Source: Streptomyces tubercidicus
Lineage (GTDB): Bacteria > Actinomycetota > Actinomycetes > Streptomycetales > Streptomycetaceae
DNA length: 64,000 nucleotides
Assembly (NCBI RefSeq): GCF_027497495.1
Contig: NZ_CP114205.1
Coordinates: 7,998,001 to 8,062,000 of the forward strand
Direction: 5' to 3'
Shown here: one piece after another, positions 1 through 6,932 of the stretch
Layout of the letters: every line of letters begins with the position of its first letter
Numbering within the stretch: position 1 is the first letter of the stretch
The notes under the pieces: model-generated
What the model was told of the DNA's origin: nothing
The model's input: only the letters and a program-made list of their open reading frames with translations
Databases searched by the model: none
Program-made: the position numbers and the translations under genes

Positions 1-333
1 GGAATCAGGTTCGCGACCAGTGGCGTGGAGACATTCCTGATTTTGGTGTTTCGGTGTGACGCACCCGCGAATGCCGCCGCAGGCTCGTGGGACTCCGCAT
101 CCCAACATGCGTTACACCACGGCGGCAGACTGGCAGGTCTTTGTCTATCCAAGGCCCCGTCCCGGTAACGACGACTTCTTCACCCTCAGCCGTGACCTGG
201 TCTCCTCCAGCGGCCGAAAGCAGGCGGCGGGACGGAGTGGCGAGCGTGGGCGACGTCGCACCATCTGGCCGTCATGACGTCGAGGCTCACTGCTTTGGGC
301 TGTCCCTGAAAACGGGATACGCGGTGGCCATCC
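1..333 (+). pseudogene. Broken 3' copy of a beta family protein gene
   Basis: This stretch aligns almost base for base with 10453-10856, the 3' part of the intact beta family protein gene in the same window. The copy has lost one base (GGTGTTTCGG here, GGTGATTTCGG there), which shifts the frame. It has also lost about 70 bases after the codons for LSRDLVSS. The similarity ends abruptly at CGGTGGCCATCC in both places. The copy probably continues upstream of the window. It is a dead duplicate and makes a direct repeat with the intact gene. Confidence 0.85.
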
Positions 334-406
334 GGTGCGGGCGCCGAAATCGCGACACCCGCACCGGTTGGGGGCTGAGGCACCCCCACTCCTTGTGGGC
401 CCAGCA

Positions 407-740
407 GCGTCTGATAAGACGCGGCACATCGGCCAGCACGCCGTCCAGTCGGTCGCGGGGGATGCTGCCTCCTGGGGCGATGTCTGCGGAGCCGCCACCG
501 CGGCCGTCCAGCAACTGCTTGACCAGAGTGGAGGCGTTGAGCCCGGAGGCCGTGCCGGCCGGGTTGAGTGGGAGCACCAGGACGCCAGTGGCTGTCGCTA
601 CGGCTGCCGCGCCGACGACGTCGGCCGCCAGGCGGTCGCGGACGGCCAGAGCCAGGGCGCGCGTCGGCGATACGGGGGACGGGGCCCCGCTCGCGGGCCA
701 GATAGCCGAAGCCCTCCAGGCCCCGGCTGCCACTGGTCAC
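407..740 (-). pseudogene. Remnant of an alanyl-tRNA editing/DHHA1-domain protein
   Basis: One minus frame reads ...LLDGRGGGSADIAPGGS, which matches the signature of the DHHA1 domain found at the end of alanyl-tRNA synthetases and related editing proteins (GGRGGGxPDxAxGG). It is followed by a typical helix ending DVPRLIRR. The upstream part (GLEGFGYLARERGPVPRIAD, starting at a GTG at 740) lies in another frame, so at least one frameshift near position 680 breaks the gene. Only a C-terminal piece of the domain is present. The family assignment rests on the glycine-rich motif. I infer a dead fragment, not a functional editing enzyme. Confidence 0.55.
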
Positions 741-845
741 AGGTGCCCCCGGCTGTAGGCCACGCCACGCATCACGATGCCGAGTGCTTCCGCCAGCCGC
801 TCAAGGGTGGCAGTGTGCCCCTCCCGTTGTCGCGTTCCCGCCGCT
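737..845 (-). pseudogene. C-terminal scrap of a possible helix-turn-helix protein
   Basis: The minus strand reads GHTATLERLAEALGIVMRGV followed by AYSRGHL and a stop whose TGA overlaps the GTG of the DHHA1 remnant (GTGA). TLxRLAEALG is the usual look of the recognition helix region of XRE-type regulators. Nothing upstream extends it into a full protein. The four-base overlap suggests these two fragments were once a coupled pair. The assignment is weak. Confidence 0.25.
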
Positions 846-870
846 CGTGTGCAGCGTTGTGTGGTGCGTG

Positions 871-890
871 CTCAGGATGTTTTCAGGTTG
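871..890 (+). promoter_or_regulatory. TCAGG direct-repeat operator upstream of COG4705 gene A
   Basis: CTCAGGATGTTTTCAGG carries two TCAGG half sites (872-876 and 883-887) spaced 11 bp start to start, one helical turn. Almost the same sequence (TTCAGGATGTGTTCAGG, 15 of 17 identical) lies upstream of the second COG4705-type gene at 9368-9384 on the other strand. Tandem half sites on one face of the helix are typical of OmpR/PhoB-class regulators. The response regulator at 6270-6932 is the obvious candidate. Binding is inferred. Confidence 0.6.
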
Positions 891-911
891 GGGATGGCAC
901 GGTCGGGCACC

Positions 912-1754
912 ATGACAGCTGATATCTCTGGGGCCGTTGAGCCGCACGAACCGACAGGTGCCGCATCCGCCTCTACCAGCAGGCGCCTCCGCTGGAACAA
1001 GGTTCCCGAAGTCACGGCGTACTTCTGGGTGATCAAAATTCTGTGCACCACGGTCGGCGAGACCGCGGCCGACCTGCTGAACGAGAAGCTCGGCCTGGGG
1101 CTGACGGGAGTGTCCCTGCTGATGAGCGTGCTGCTCGTCGCGGTGCTGGTGGCACAGTTCCGCACCCGCGCCTACCGGCCCGGCATCTACTGGCTCGCCG
1201 TGGCGCTGATCAGCGTCGTGGGCACGCTGATCAGCGACAACCTCACCGACAACCTGGGCGTACCGCTGGAGACCAGCACTGTGGCCTTCGCGGTGGCCCT
1301 CGTCGTGGTGTTCGTGGCCTGGTACCGCAGCGAAAGGACGCTGTCCATCCACCACGTCGACACCACCCGCCGCGAGTCTTTCTACTGGCTCGCCGTGCTG
1401 TTCACCTTCGCCCTGGGCACCGCGGCCGGTGACCTGGTCGCCGAGCGCATGGACCTCGGGTACTGGGTCTCCGCCGGCCTGTTCGCCCTGGCCATCGCTG
1501 CCGTCGCGGTGGCGCACTTCGCCCTCGGGCTGGACGCGGTGTGGAGCTTCTGGATCGCCTACATCCTGACCCGGCCGCTGGGTGCCTCGATCGGTGATTA
1601 CCTCTCCCAGCCGACCGCTGACGGTGGTCTCGGCATGGGCACTGTGATCACCAGCGTGCTGTTCTTGGTGGTCATCCTCAGTCTGGTGGTGTTTTTGACG
1701 GTCACTCGACGGGACCTATCCGAGCCGGAGCGTGTCACTCCGCAGACAAGTTGA
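912..1754 (+). CDS. COG4705-type multi-pass membrane protein A
   Basis: 280-residue integral membrane protein with about eight hydrophobic segments and repeated motifs of the form ExxADLLxEKLGLG / SDNLTDNLG / AAGDLVAERMDLGY / GASIGDYLSQ, a four-fold internal pattern ending in a G-D pair. This matches the COG4705 group of conserved membrane-anchored proteins. Its transported substrate, if any, is not established. ATG at 912 is chosen because the TCAGG operator sits just upstream. An in-frame ATG at 894 (MARSGTM...) is possible. It is a paralogue of the protein encoded at 8342-9220, and the two flank a two-component system that probably controls both. C-terminal tail is short and polar. Confidence 0.75.
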   Translation: MTADISGAVEPHEPTGAASASTSRRLRWNKVPEVTAYFWVIKILCTTVGETAADLLNEKLGLGLTGVSLLMSVLLVAVLVAQFRTRAYRPGIYWLAVALISVVGTLISDNLTDNLGVPLETSTVAFAVALVVVFVAWYRSERTLSIHHVDTTRRESFYWLAVLFTFALGTAAGDLVAERMDLGYWVSAGLFALAIAAVAVAHFALGLDAVWSFWIAYILTRPLGASIGDYLSQPTADGGLGMGTVITSVLFLVVILSLVVFLTVTRRDLSEPERVTPQTS

Positions 1755-2043
1755 CCAGGGCTTGACCACCGGAGTCGGAGCGCCCCTCCGTGTTCGTCGG
1801 GGGAGTCGAACCGGCGAGGAAGGCGCTTGGCCTGGATTGGAGTGGGCGAGTTGCTTCCGGAGGTGGCCACTTCGCGATCCGGAATGCGGGGGGGGGGGGA
1901 TCCCTATCGCTGGCCGGACCGGGCAAGCCGTCGAGGGTGGGCAGTCTGTATGTCCACGGTGCTGATCCGCTATGCCGTACCCGGATCGATTTCAACGGAT
2001 GTCTCTTGCACGGGAGCCGGACGAGGGTGAGCCCTGGGACTCG

Positions 2044-3111
2044 TCACGACGTCTTCGTGTTGGGGGTCGGGGTTCTCGCGGCGGCTCGATATGGGACAAG
2101 CCGTGGGTATCGGTGCTGCAGTAGACCAAGCCGTCGTGATCGACGTCTTGGGGGGGATGGTGCCGTCGTCGTACACCAGCCAGGCGAGCACCGGGCGGTC
2201 CTCGCTGGTGGAACCTGTAGGAGTGTCGAGGGGTAGCAGGCAGTCCAGCCCATGCCCGGGAGTGCGGTGATGACTCGGGGGCGGCGTTCGTAGCCGAGGA
2301 AGCCGGGATGCAGATCAGCCCGGATGATCCGGCCGCTCCGTGCGTCGTGGATGTAGCCGACCAGTTCTTTCTCGCAGCGCCACCAGTGCACGACGTCGCA
2401 CTCCTCCGACCCAACCGCGTCATGGTCGACGAGGGCCACCCACCGCTGCTCGGCCAAGGAGACGTACTCCGGCGCAGCTGCGATGACGGCGACGACATCG
2501 GGGACATCGCTCGGCCAGTGAACACCCAGGTAGATGCGTGTGAGGCCGACACCGGCCGCCCATAACACGGCCAGTACCCAGACGCACCAGCGCAGGATGC
2601 GCTGTGCACCGTGCGCGGCGGCCCAGCACGCGAGCCCGGCGACAAGGGCGGAGGTGGTGCTGTGCCCGGATGGCATCGAGAAGCCCGACGCGTGCGTCGC
2701 CCAGTCGGTGCGCGGCGGCCGCGGACGGGCTATGGCCGGCATCAACGCCTGGCGCAGCCCCTGGCCGAGCAGGAGTACGGCGAGGGCGGCGACCGCGCTG
2801 ACCGTCCGGTCCCGTGCGTTGCGCCCGGCGAGACTTCCCGCGAGTGCGGCCAGGAGGTAGGGCCAAATGCCGGTGCCGGAGTCGGTCAACGCACGGGCTG
2901 CCGCTGCGAGTGCGTCCGGCCGGTGAGCCGTCGCCCAGGTGTGCAGAGCCCGATCGCCGGGCAGCGGCCTCTTCCCGTCCGCCGCAAGCACGGTGATCAC
3001 GAGCGCGGCGAAGAGCGCGGCACAGACCGCCGCCACCCATAGCTGGCCGGGCGAGGGCCGGCGGGCACGTCGTCCCCCGAGCAGAGGACCGGCGAGGTCC
3101 GGCGCACTCAT
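2044..3111 (-). CDS. PAP2-family membrane phosphatase with an unusual chimeric tail
   Basis: Residues 1 to about 203 form a PAP2 (acid phosphatase/undecaprenyl-diphosphatase-like) protein. The phosphatase motifs are visible as ARPRPPRTD, MPSGHSTTSALV and RIYLGVHWPSDV. In normal family members the last motif is followed by a final membrane helix. Here it runs instead into PDVVAVIAAAPEYVSLAEQR and a soluble, charged stretch of about 150 residues with no PAP2 character, whose distal part becomes arginine/proline-rich as if out of frame. The ATG at 3111 overlaps the upstream PAP2 stop (ATGA), so the gene is the third of the DedA-PAP2-PAP2 operon. The catalytic His and Arg residues are retained, but folding without the last helix is uncertain. 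Probable recombination or frameshift at about 2503. Confidence 0.7.
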   Translation of the reverse strand: MSAPDLAGPLLGGRRARRPSPGQLWVAAVCAALFAALVITVLAADGKRPLPGDRALHTWATAHRPDALAAAARALTDSGTGIWPYLLAALAGSLAGRNARDRTVSAVAALAVLLLGQGLRQALMPAIARPRPPRTDWATHASGFSMPSGHSTTSALVAGLACWAAAHGAQRILRWCVWVLAVLWAAGVGLTRIYLGVHWPSDVPDVVAVIAAAPEYVSLAEQRWVALVDHDAVGSEECDVVHWWRCEKELVGYIHDARSGRIIRADLHPGFLGYERRPRVITALPGMGWTACYPSTLLQVPPARTARCSPGWCTTTAPSPPRRRSRRLGLLQHRYPRLVPYRAAARTPTPNTKTS

Positions 3112-3707
3112 CGCACCGGCCCCCGTTGGGGAGCGCGGTCGAACGCGTAGCGGGCGGCAACCTGCTTGGCCGCGTGGGTCAGCAGGGCGCCCAGGATGGC
3201 ACCGGCCAGGAGTCCGGCAAGGGCGTCGTGCGGGTAGTGCGCGCCGATCCAGACCCGGGAGGCAGCCATGAGCAGAGCGGCCGGGGCGGCGATCCACCCC
3301 AGCAGGCGGTCGACGCTCCACAGGGCTACGGCCGCCGCCGCGGCGATCACCGCGTGATTACTCGGGAAGGACCAGTCGCCCAACGGCGGACAGGGATCCA
3401 GCGGCGTGACCGGCAGAACCTGGCAGGGCCGCTGCTCGCTCACCCAGCTCTTGACGACGTCACTGGCCAGGAAGGCAAGTACGACTACGGCCGGCAGCGC
3501 CAGCACGGGCAATTGCGGCCGTCCGGCCGCGCGAGCCCGCCACCACGCGATGATCATGAGGGTGGCGAACAGCCCGAGGCCGTACTCGGACCACATGGAT
3601 ATCCCCGAATCCACTGCTGCGGATGTGTGGTGAGCAAGGCGTGTCACACCGGCGTAGAGGCCGTCGTCAGGGAAGCCCGGACCGGCGGAAAGAAAGCGGT
3701 GCTTCAT
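3108..3707 (-). CDS. PAP2-family membrane phosphatase
   Basis: 199-residue protein with an N-terminal soluble segment, then four to five hydrophobic helices. The three PAP2 signature motifs are present: KSWVSEQRPC (K-x6-RP), WSFPSNHAV (PSxH-like, here PSNH) and SRVWIGAHYPHDALAG (SRx5Hx3D). Proteins of this size often dephosphorylate undecaprenyl pyrophosphate or phosphatidate at the outer face of the membrane. The active site residues are all there. The ATG at 3707 overlaps the stop of the DedA gene and its own stop overlaps the next gene, so the three are translationally coupled. With DedA it suggests lipid-carrier recycling under BlaI control. Substrate is inferred. Confidence 0.85.
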   Translation of the reverse strand: MKHRFLSAGPGFPDDGLYAGVTRLAHHTSAAVDSGISMWSEYGLGLFATLMIIAWWRARAAGRPQLPVLALPAVVVLAFLASDVVKSWVSEQRPCQVLPVTPLDPCPPLGDWSFPSNHAVIAAAAAVALWSVDRLLGWIAAPAALLMAASRVWIGAHYPHDALAGLLAGAILGALLTHAAKQVAARYAFDRAPQRGPVR

Positions 3708-4396
3708 CGCACCTCTCCTTCGGCAACACCCCGGTCGCGGCGGGCGCGACGGCTCCGCAGAACCTCTCGCGCAAGAGGAAGAAGGGACAGGAGCACGATG
3801 AGGGCGACCAGCGGCAGTAGGTAACGGTCGACGTCGGGAACGGATGAGCCCAACGCGTACCCGGCGAGAACCAGGCCCACGGTCCACACCAGGCCCCCGA
3901 TGACCTGCCAGCGGAGGAAGACCCCCGCCGGGACCTCAAGCGCGCCGGCCAACGGGTTGAGAACAGTGCGGACGACAGGGGCGAAGCGCGCCAGGACGAT
4001 TGCCTTGGCGTGCCCGTACCGCGCCAGCAACGCCTCGGCCCGTTCAGCTCCCTCATGCAGATGCCGGGACCGGCTGCGGGCGAGAATCACCCGCCCGCCC
4101 CGGCGGCCGATCCAGTACCCCACCTGTGCTCCGGACAACCCCCCGCCGGCCGCCGCGAGGAGAACCTGCCAAAGCGACAGGTGCACCCCTGTTCCGCCGG
4201 GCACACACAGCAGGCCCGCAGTGAAGAGCAGGGAATCGCCCGGCAGGAAGAAGCCGATCAGAAGGCCCGTCTCAGCGAAGAGGACGACGGCCACCCCCAG
4301 CGCACCGAACGCGGTCAGCAGCGACCCGGCGTCCAGAGCGTTGACCGCAAGCTGGCCAGGTGCGGCCAAGCCGCCGAACTGTGGGTACAACGGCAC
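3704..4396 (-). CDS. DedA family membrane protein
   Basis: 230-residue membrane protein with the SNARE-associated/DedA core: ETGLLIGFFLPGDSLLFTAG near residues 43-62, GGLSGAQVGYWIGRRGG, then ARFAPVVRTVLNPLAGAL (FxRxxPxxRT-like) and a C-terminal helix. DedA proteins act in lipid translocation. Two bacterial groups have been shown to transport undecaprenyl phosphate. The GTG start at 4396 has GGGAGGAGCC upstream. First gene of a minus operon with two PAP2 phosphatases. The operon diverges from blaI/M56 across two perfect palindromes (4436-4472), so repression by the neighbouring BlaI-type protein is likely. Charged Arg-rich tail of about 25 residues. Confidence 0.88.
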   Translation of the reverse strand: MPLYPQFGGLAAPGQLAVNALDAGSLLTAFGALGVAVVLFAETGLLIGFFLPGDSLLFTAGLLCVPGGTGVHLSLWQVLLAAAGGGLSGAQVGYWIGRRGGRVILARSRSRHLHEGAERAEALLARYGHAKAIVLARFAPVVRTVLNPLAGALEVPAGVFLRWQVIGGLVWTVGLVLAGYALGSSVPDVDRYLLPLVALIVLLSLLPLAREVLRSRRARRDRGVAEGEVR

Positions 4397-4435
4397 ACCA
4401 GGCTCCTCCCTGCGGGGGCGGCGTTCCGCCCGGCT

Positions 4436-4472
4436 GACTACAGCGGTGTAGTCGGTCTACACCACTGTAGAC
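4436..4472. promoter_or_regulatory. Twin BlaI-type operators between dedA and blaI
   Basis: Two perfect 7-4-7 palindromes lie side by side: GACTACAGCGGTGTAGTC (4436-4453) and GTCTACACCACTGTAGAC (4455-4472), centres 19 bp apart. Both contain the TACA...TGTA core known for BlaI/MecI repressors. They sit in the 90-bp gap between the divergent dedA and BlaI-type genes, so one pair can control both directions, including autoregulation. A second pair with the same spacing is at 6022-6058. Confidence 0.85.
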
Positions 4473-4486
4473 GCAGTCATGGGACA

Positions 4487-4876
4487 ATGAGTTCCATGAC
4501 TGAGGAGCGCGGCGCCCGCCGGCCGGCCGGCGAACTGGAAGCGAGCGTGCTGGCCGCGCTGTGGGCCGCAGGCGGCGGCCTCACCGCCGGAGAGGTCCGT
4601 ACGGCCCTGGGGTCCGGACTCGCCCGCACGACCGTGACGACGATCCTGGCCAGGCTTCACGAGAAGGGCCTCGTCACCCGCTCGCGGTCCGGACGTGGCT
4701 ACGCTTATCTCCCAGCGGCGGATGCTCCGGGGCTGACCGCTCGGCGCATGCGCGCCGAACTCGAGCGAGGTGAGGACCGCGGCAGCATCCTGGCCCGGTT
4801 CGTCTCCGACCTGAGCGAAGAGGACGAGAAGATGCTCAGGGCCCTGCTGAACGGCAATGAGGAGACCGGCCCATGA
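4487..4876 (+). CDS. BlaI/MecI/CopY family transcriptional repressor
   Basis: 129-residue winged-helix protein: ELEASVLAALWAAGGGLTAG then ARTTVTTILARLHEKGLVTR, which is the canonical recognition helix and wing of the Penicillinase_R family, followed by a short helical dimerisation tail. These repressors are inactivated by cleavage by a partner M56 membrane protease, which is encoded immediately downstream with an ATGA overlap. The start is either ATG 4487 (MSSMTEE) or ATG 4496. Neither has a strong ribosome site, so a leaderless or weakly translated message is possible. Expected to bind the palindromes at 4436-4472 and 6022-6058. Confidence 0.9.
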   Translation: MSSMTEERGARRPAGELEASVLAALWAAGGGLTAGEVRTALGSGLARTTVTTILARLHEKGLVTRSRSGRGYAYLPAADAPGLTARRMRAELERGEDRGSILARFVSDLSEEDEKMLRALLNGNEETGP

Positions 4877-5820
4877 AATTCGCGGTCTGGCTCCCGCTTC
4901 TGATCCCGCTGCTCGCGGTCCCCATCGCCCGCGGCGTCACCGCCCGGCTCTCCCCGCGCACCGCCGCGTGGACGCTGGGGGCGTGCTCGGTCCTGCTGGG
5001 CGCGTGCAGCACCGCCTCCCTGGGCGTCCTGGCCCTGGGCGGTGCCCTCCAGATCACCCCGATCGCCGCGCTGGAAGACACCTCGCCACGCTTGCTGGGC
5101 GACCGCACGCCACTGACCCTGCCCGCCGGGATCCTCGCTGCCGGACTACTCGTCGCTGCGGCGGCTTCGGCCGCTGTCGTCGCCGTACGCAACTGGCGGG
5201 AAGTGCGGGCGGCCGGACAGGCCGCCGGGGACACGAGCGGTGAGCTGGCCGTGCACCCCGACGAACGCCCTTACGCCTACGCTCTGCCCGGCCCCTTCGG
5301 CCGCCGGGGCCGCATCGTGGTCAGCACCGCGATGCTGCGGTCGTTGAACGCCGAGGAGCGCGAAGTCCTCTTCGCCCACGAGCGCGCCCACCTTGCCGGA
5401 AAACACCACCTGTTCCTGACCTGTGCGCACCTGGCGGCAACGCTGCACCCGATGCTGCGCGGCCTGCGCGAACCGCTTACCTACGCCCTGGAGCGATGGG
5501 CGGACGAGGCCGCAGCCGAAGCCGTGGGCGACCGGCGGCTCGCGGCCCGCGCGATCGGCAAGGCCGCCCTCGCGGCCGTGGTGCCCGCCGGTCGCCCGAG
5601 GCTGGTGCCGGGCGCCACCTGTGGCCCCGTACCGCGACGCGTCGCAGCCCTCATGGGCTCTGGCAGCACCCGGGCGGTGGGACCGCGCGACTCGCGCCGC
5701 CGGCTGGTCGCGGCCCTCCTGATCAGCTGTCTCGCCCTCTCGGCCGCTTCCACGCTCCACGCGGCGAGCGAACTGCACAACAGCGTCGAGATCGCCGAAA
5801 GCCGCTCCGGCGTCCGATAG
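4873..5820 (+). CDS. M56 family (BlaR1-like) membrane metalloprotease
   Basis: 315-residue protein with hydrophobic helices at the N-terminus, a soluble cytoplasmic zinc protease domain with HERAHLAGKHH (HExxH zinc motif) and the downstream ERWADEAAAEAVGD helix that supplies the third ligand (ExxAD), then a C-terminal membrane helix. There is no penicillin-binding sensor domain after it, unlike BlaR1, so the signal is unknown. It starts inside the BlaI stop codon (ATGA) and so is made with its repressor. Role by family: cleaves the repressor after an envelope signal. The signal here could be the lipid-carrier state handled by the neighbouring DedA/PAP2 proteins (inference). Confidence 0.88.
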   Translation: MKFAVWLPLLIPLLAVPIARGVTARLSPRTAAWTLGACSVLLGACSTASLGVLALGGALQITPIAALEDTSPRLLGDRTPLTLPAGILAAGLLVAAAASAAVVAVRNWREVRAAGQAAGDTSGELAVHPDERPYAYALPGPFGRRGRIVVSTAMLRSLNAEEREVLFAHERAHLAGKHHLFLTCAHLAATLHPMLRGLREPLTYALERWADEAAAEAVGDRRLAARAIGKAALAAVVPAGRPRLVPGATCGPVPRRVAALMGSGSTRAVGPRDSRRRLVAALLISCLALSAASTLHAASELHNSVEIAESRSGVR

Positions 5821-6269
5821 AAAGCCCAGGCCTGGGCACGGTCTGTGGCAGGGCGATGATCACAGCAGGTGTGATGCGGCCCATGGGCTTGTACCGCTGC
5901 CTACGCGGGTGGTGGGAGGGCTCGGCCAGGCGGGGAGCGCGTCGGCAGGCTCTCGGTCAGCGGACAGGATTTCGGTCAGCGGAGCGGTGTGTCCTCGATC
6001 ACGAACCGCGCCCGCTCTTTCGTCTACAGTGCGGTAGACCGTCTACCCGCTTGTAGTCGCTTGGGAGGCGCGGGCACCTGGCCGCCCCGGCGACGCGCGA
6101 CCGAGGCAACGACGACCCGCTCTGAGCCGATCACGGGGAGCAGCCGCGACAGGGCTTCCACGCCGCGTCCGCTATAAGCGCCGTGGCTCCCGCGTCGACT
6201 CCCTGCCCGGGAACCAGCGGCCGGCGCCGCATGCAGGGAACAAGTGTCCGAGTCAGTGAGGTGAATCTG
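5821..6269. other. Intergenic region holding the second BlaI operator pair
   Basis: About 450 bases between the M56 protease gene and the response regulator. No coding potential was recognised. The only clear signal is the operator pair at 6022-6058, about 210 bases before the regulator start. The remaining sequence to 6269 is GC-rich leader without evident structure. Confidence 0.6.
6022..6058. promoter_or_regulatory. Second twin BlaI-type operator
   Basis: GTCTACAGTGCGGTAGAC (6022-6039) and GTCTACCCGCTTGTAGTC (6041-6058) are near-perfect 7-4-7 palindromes with the same 19-bp centre spacing as the pair at 4436-4472. The matching architecture argues that the BlaI-type repressor also controls the two-component operon downstream. 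Confidence 0.75.
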
Positions 6270-6932
6270 GTGCGTCTCACCATCCTGGTCGTCGAGGACG
6301 ACCACGACCTGCGGGACGTACTGGTGCGCGGACTGCGCGACGAGGGCTTCGAAACGCTGGCCGCTCAGGACGGCGCCACGGCTCTGCGGCTGATGAGCGA
6401 CGGCGTGGACGCGGTGGTGCTGGACGTCGGGCTGCCGGACGCGGACGGACGGGACGTGTGCCAGGCCATGCGGGCACAGGGGTTCGTCGGCCCGGTCGTC
6501 TTCCTGACCGCGCACCATCAACTCCACGACCGCCTCAGCGGGTTCTCCGCCGGAGGCGACGACTACCTCCCCAAGCCGTTCCACCTCGCCGAACTCGCGG
6601 CCAGACTGCGCGCCGCCCTCAAACGCGCCGGGCCCAGCGCCCCCACGACCGCCGGGGACCTGGCCCTGGACCCGGTACACCACAGCTTGTGCGTACGGGA
6701 CGTCGACGTGGCCCTGACGCCCACCGAGTTCCGTCTGCTGGCCGCGCTGATGGCCGGCCTGGGGGCAGTGGTGGGCAGAAGGGAGCTGGTCCGGGCCGGC
6801 TGGCCGGAGGGCGCGCAGGTCAGCGACAACACCCTCGACCAGTATCTGAGCCGGCTGCGCCGCAAGATCCGGGACGCGGGCAGCAATCTGACGATCAGCA
6901 CCCTCCGGGGGATCGGACACCGGCTGTCATGA
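6270..6932 (+). CDS. OmpR-class response regulator
   Basis: 220 residues. Receiver domain 1 to about 118 with acidic pocket VVEDD (8-11), phospho-acceptor D52 in VVLDVGLPDADG, switch Thr in FLTAHH and Lys in LPKPF. A winged-helix Trans_reg_C domain follows (PTEFRLLAALM ... DNTLDQYLSRLRRKIRD). GTG 6270 is chosen because GAGGTG at 6258-6263 gives six-base spacing. An in-frame GTG at 6261 lacks this. The stop overlaps the kinase start. Expected to bind direct repeats, and the TCAGG repeats before both COG4705 genes are the best candidates. Confidence 0.92.
   Translation: MRLTILVVEDDHDLRDVLVRGLRDEGFETLAAQDGATALRLMSDGVDAVVLDVGLPDADGRDVCQAMRAQGFVGPVVFLTAHHQLHDRLSGFSAGGDDYLPKPFHLAELAARLRAALKRAGPSAPTTAGDLALDPVHHSLCVRDVDVALTPTEFRLLAALMAGLGAVVGRRELVRAGWPEGAQVSDNTLDQYLSRLRRKIRDAGSNLTISTLRGIGHRLS

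Noticed and set aside
1790..2236. Plus-strand ORF after the first COG4705 gene
   Set aside because: Crosses a 12-G run, has no ribosome site or domain and overlaps the PAP2 tail antisense.
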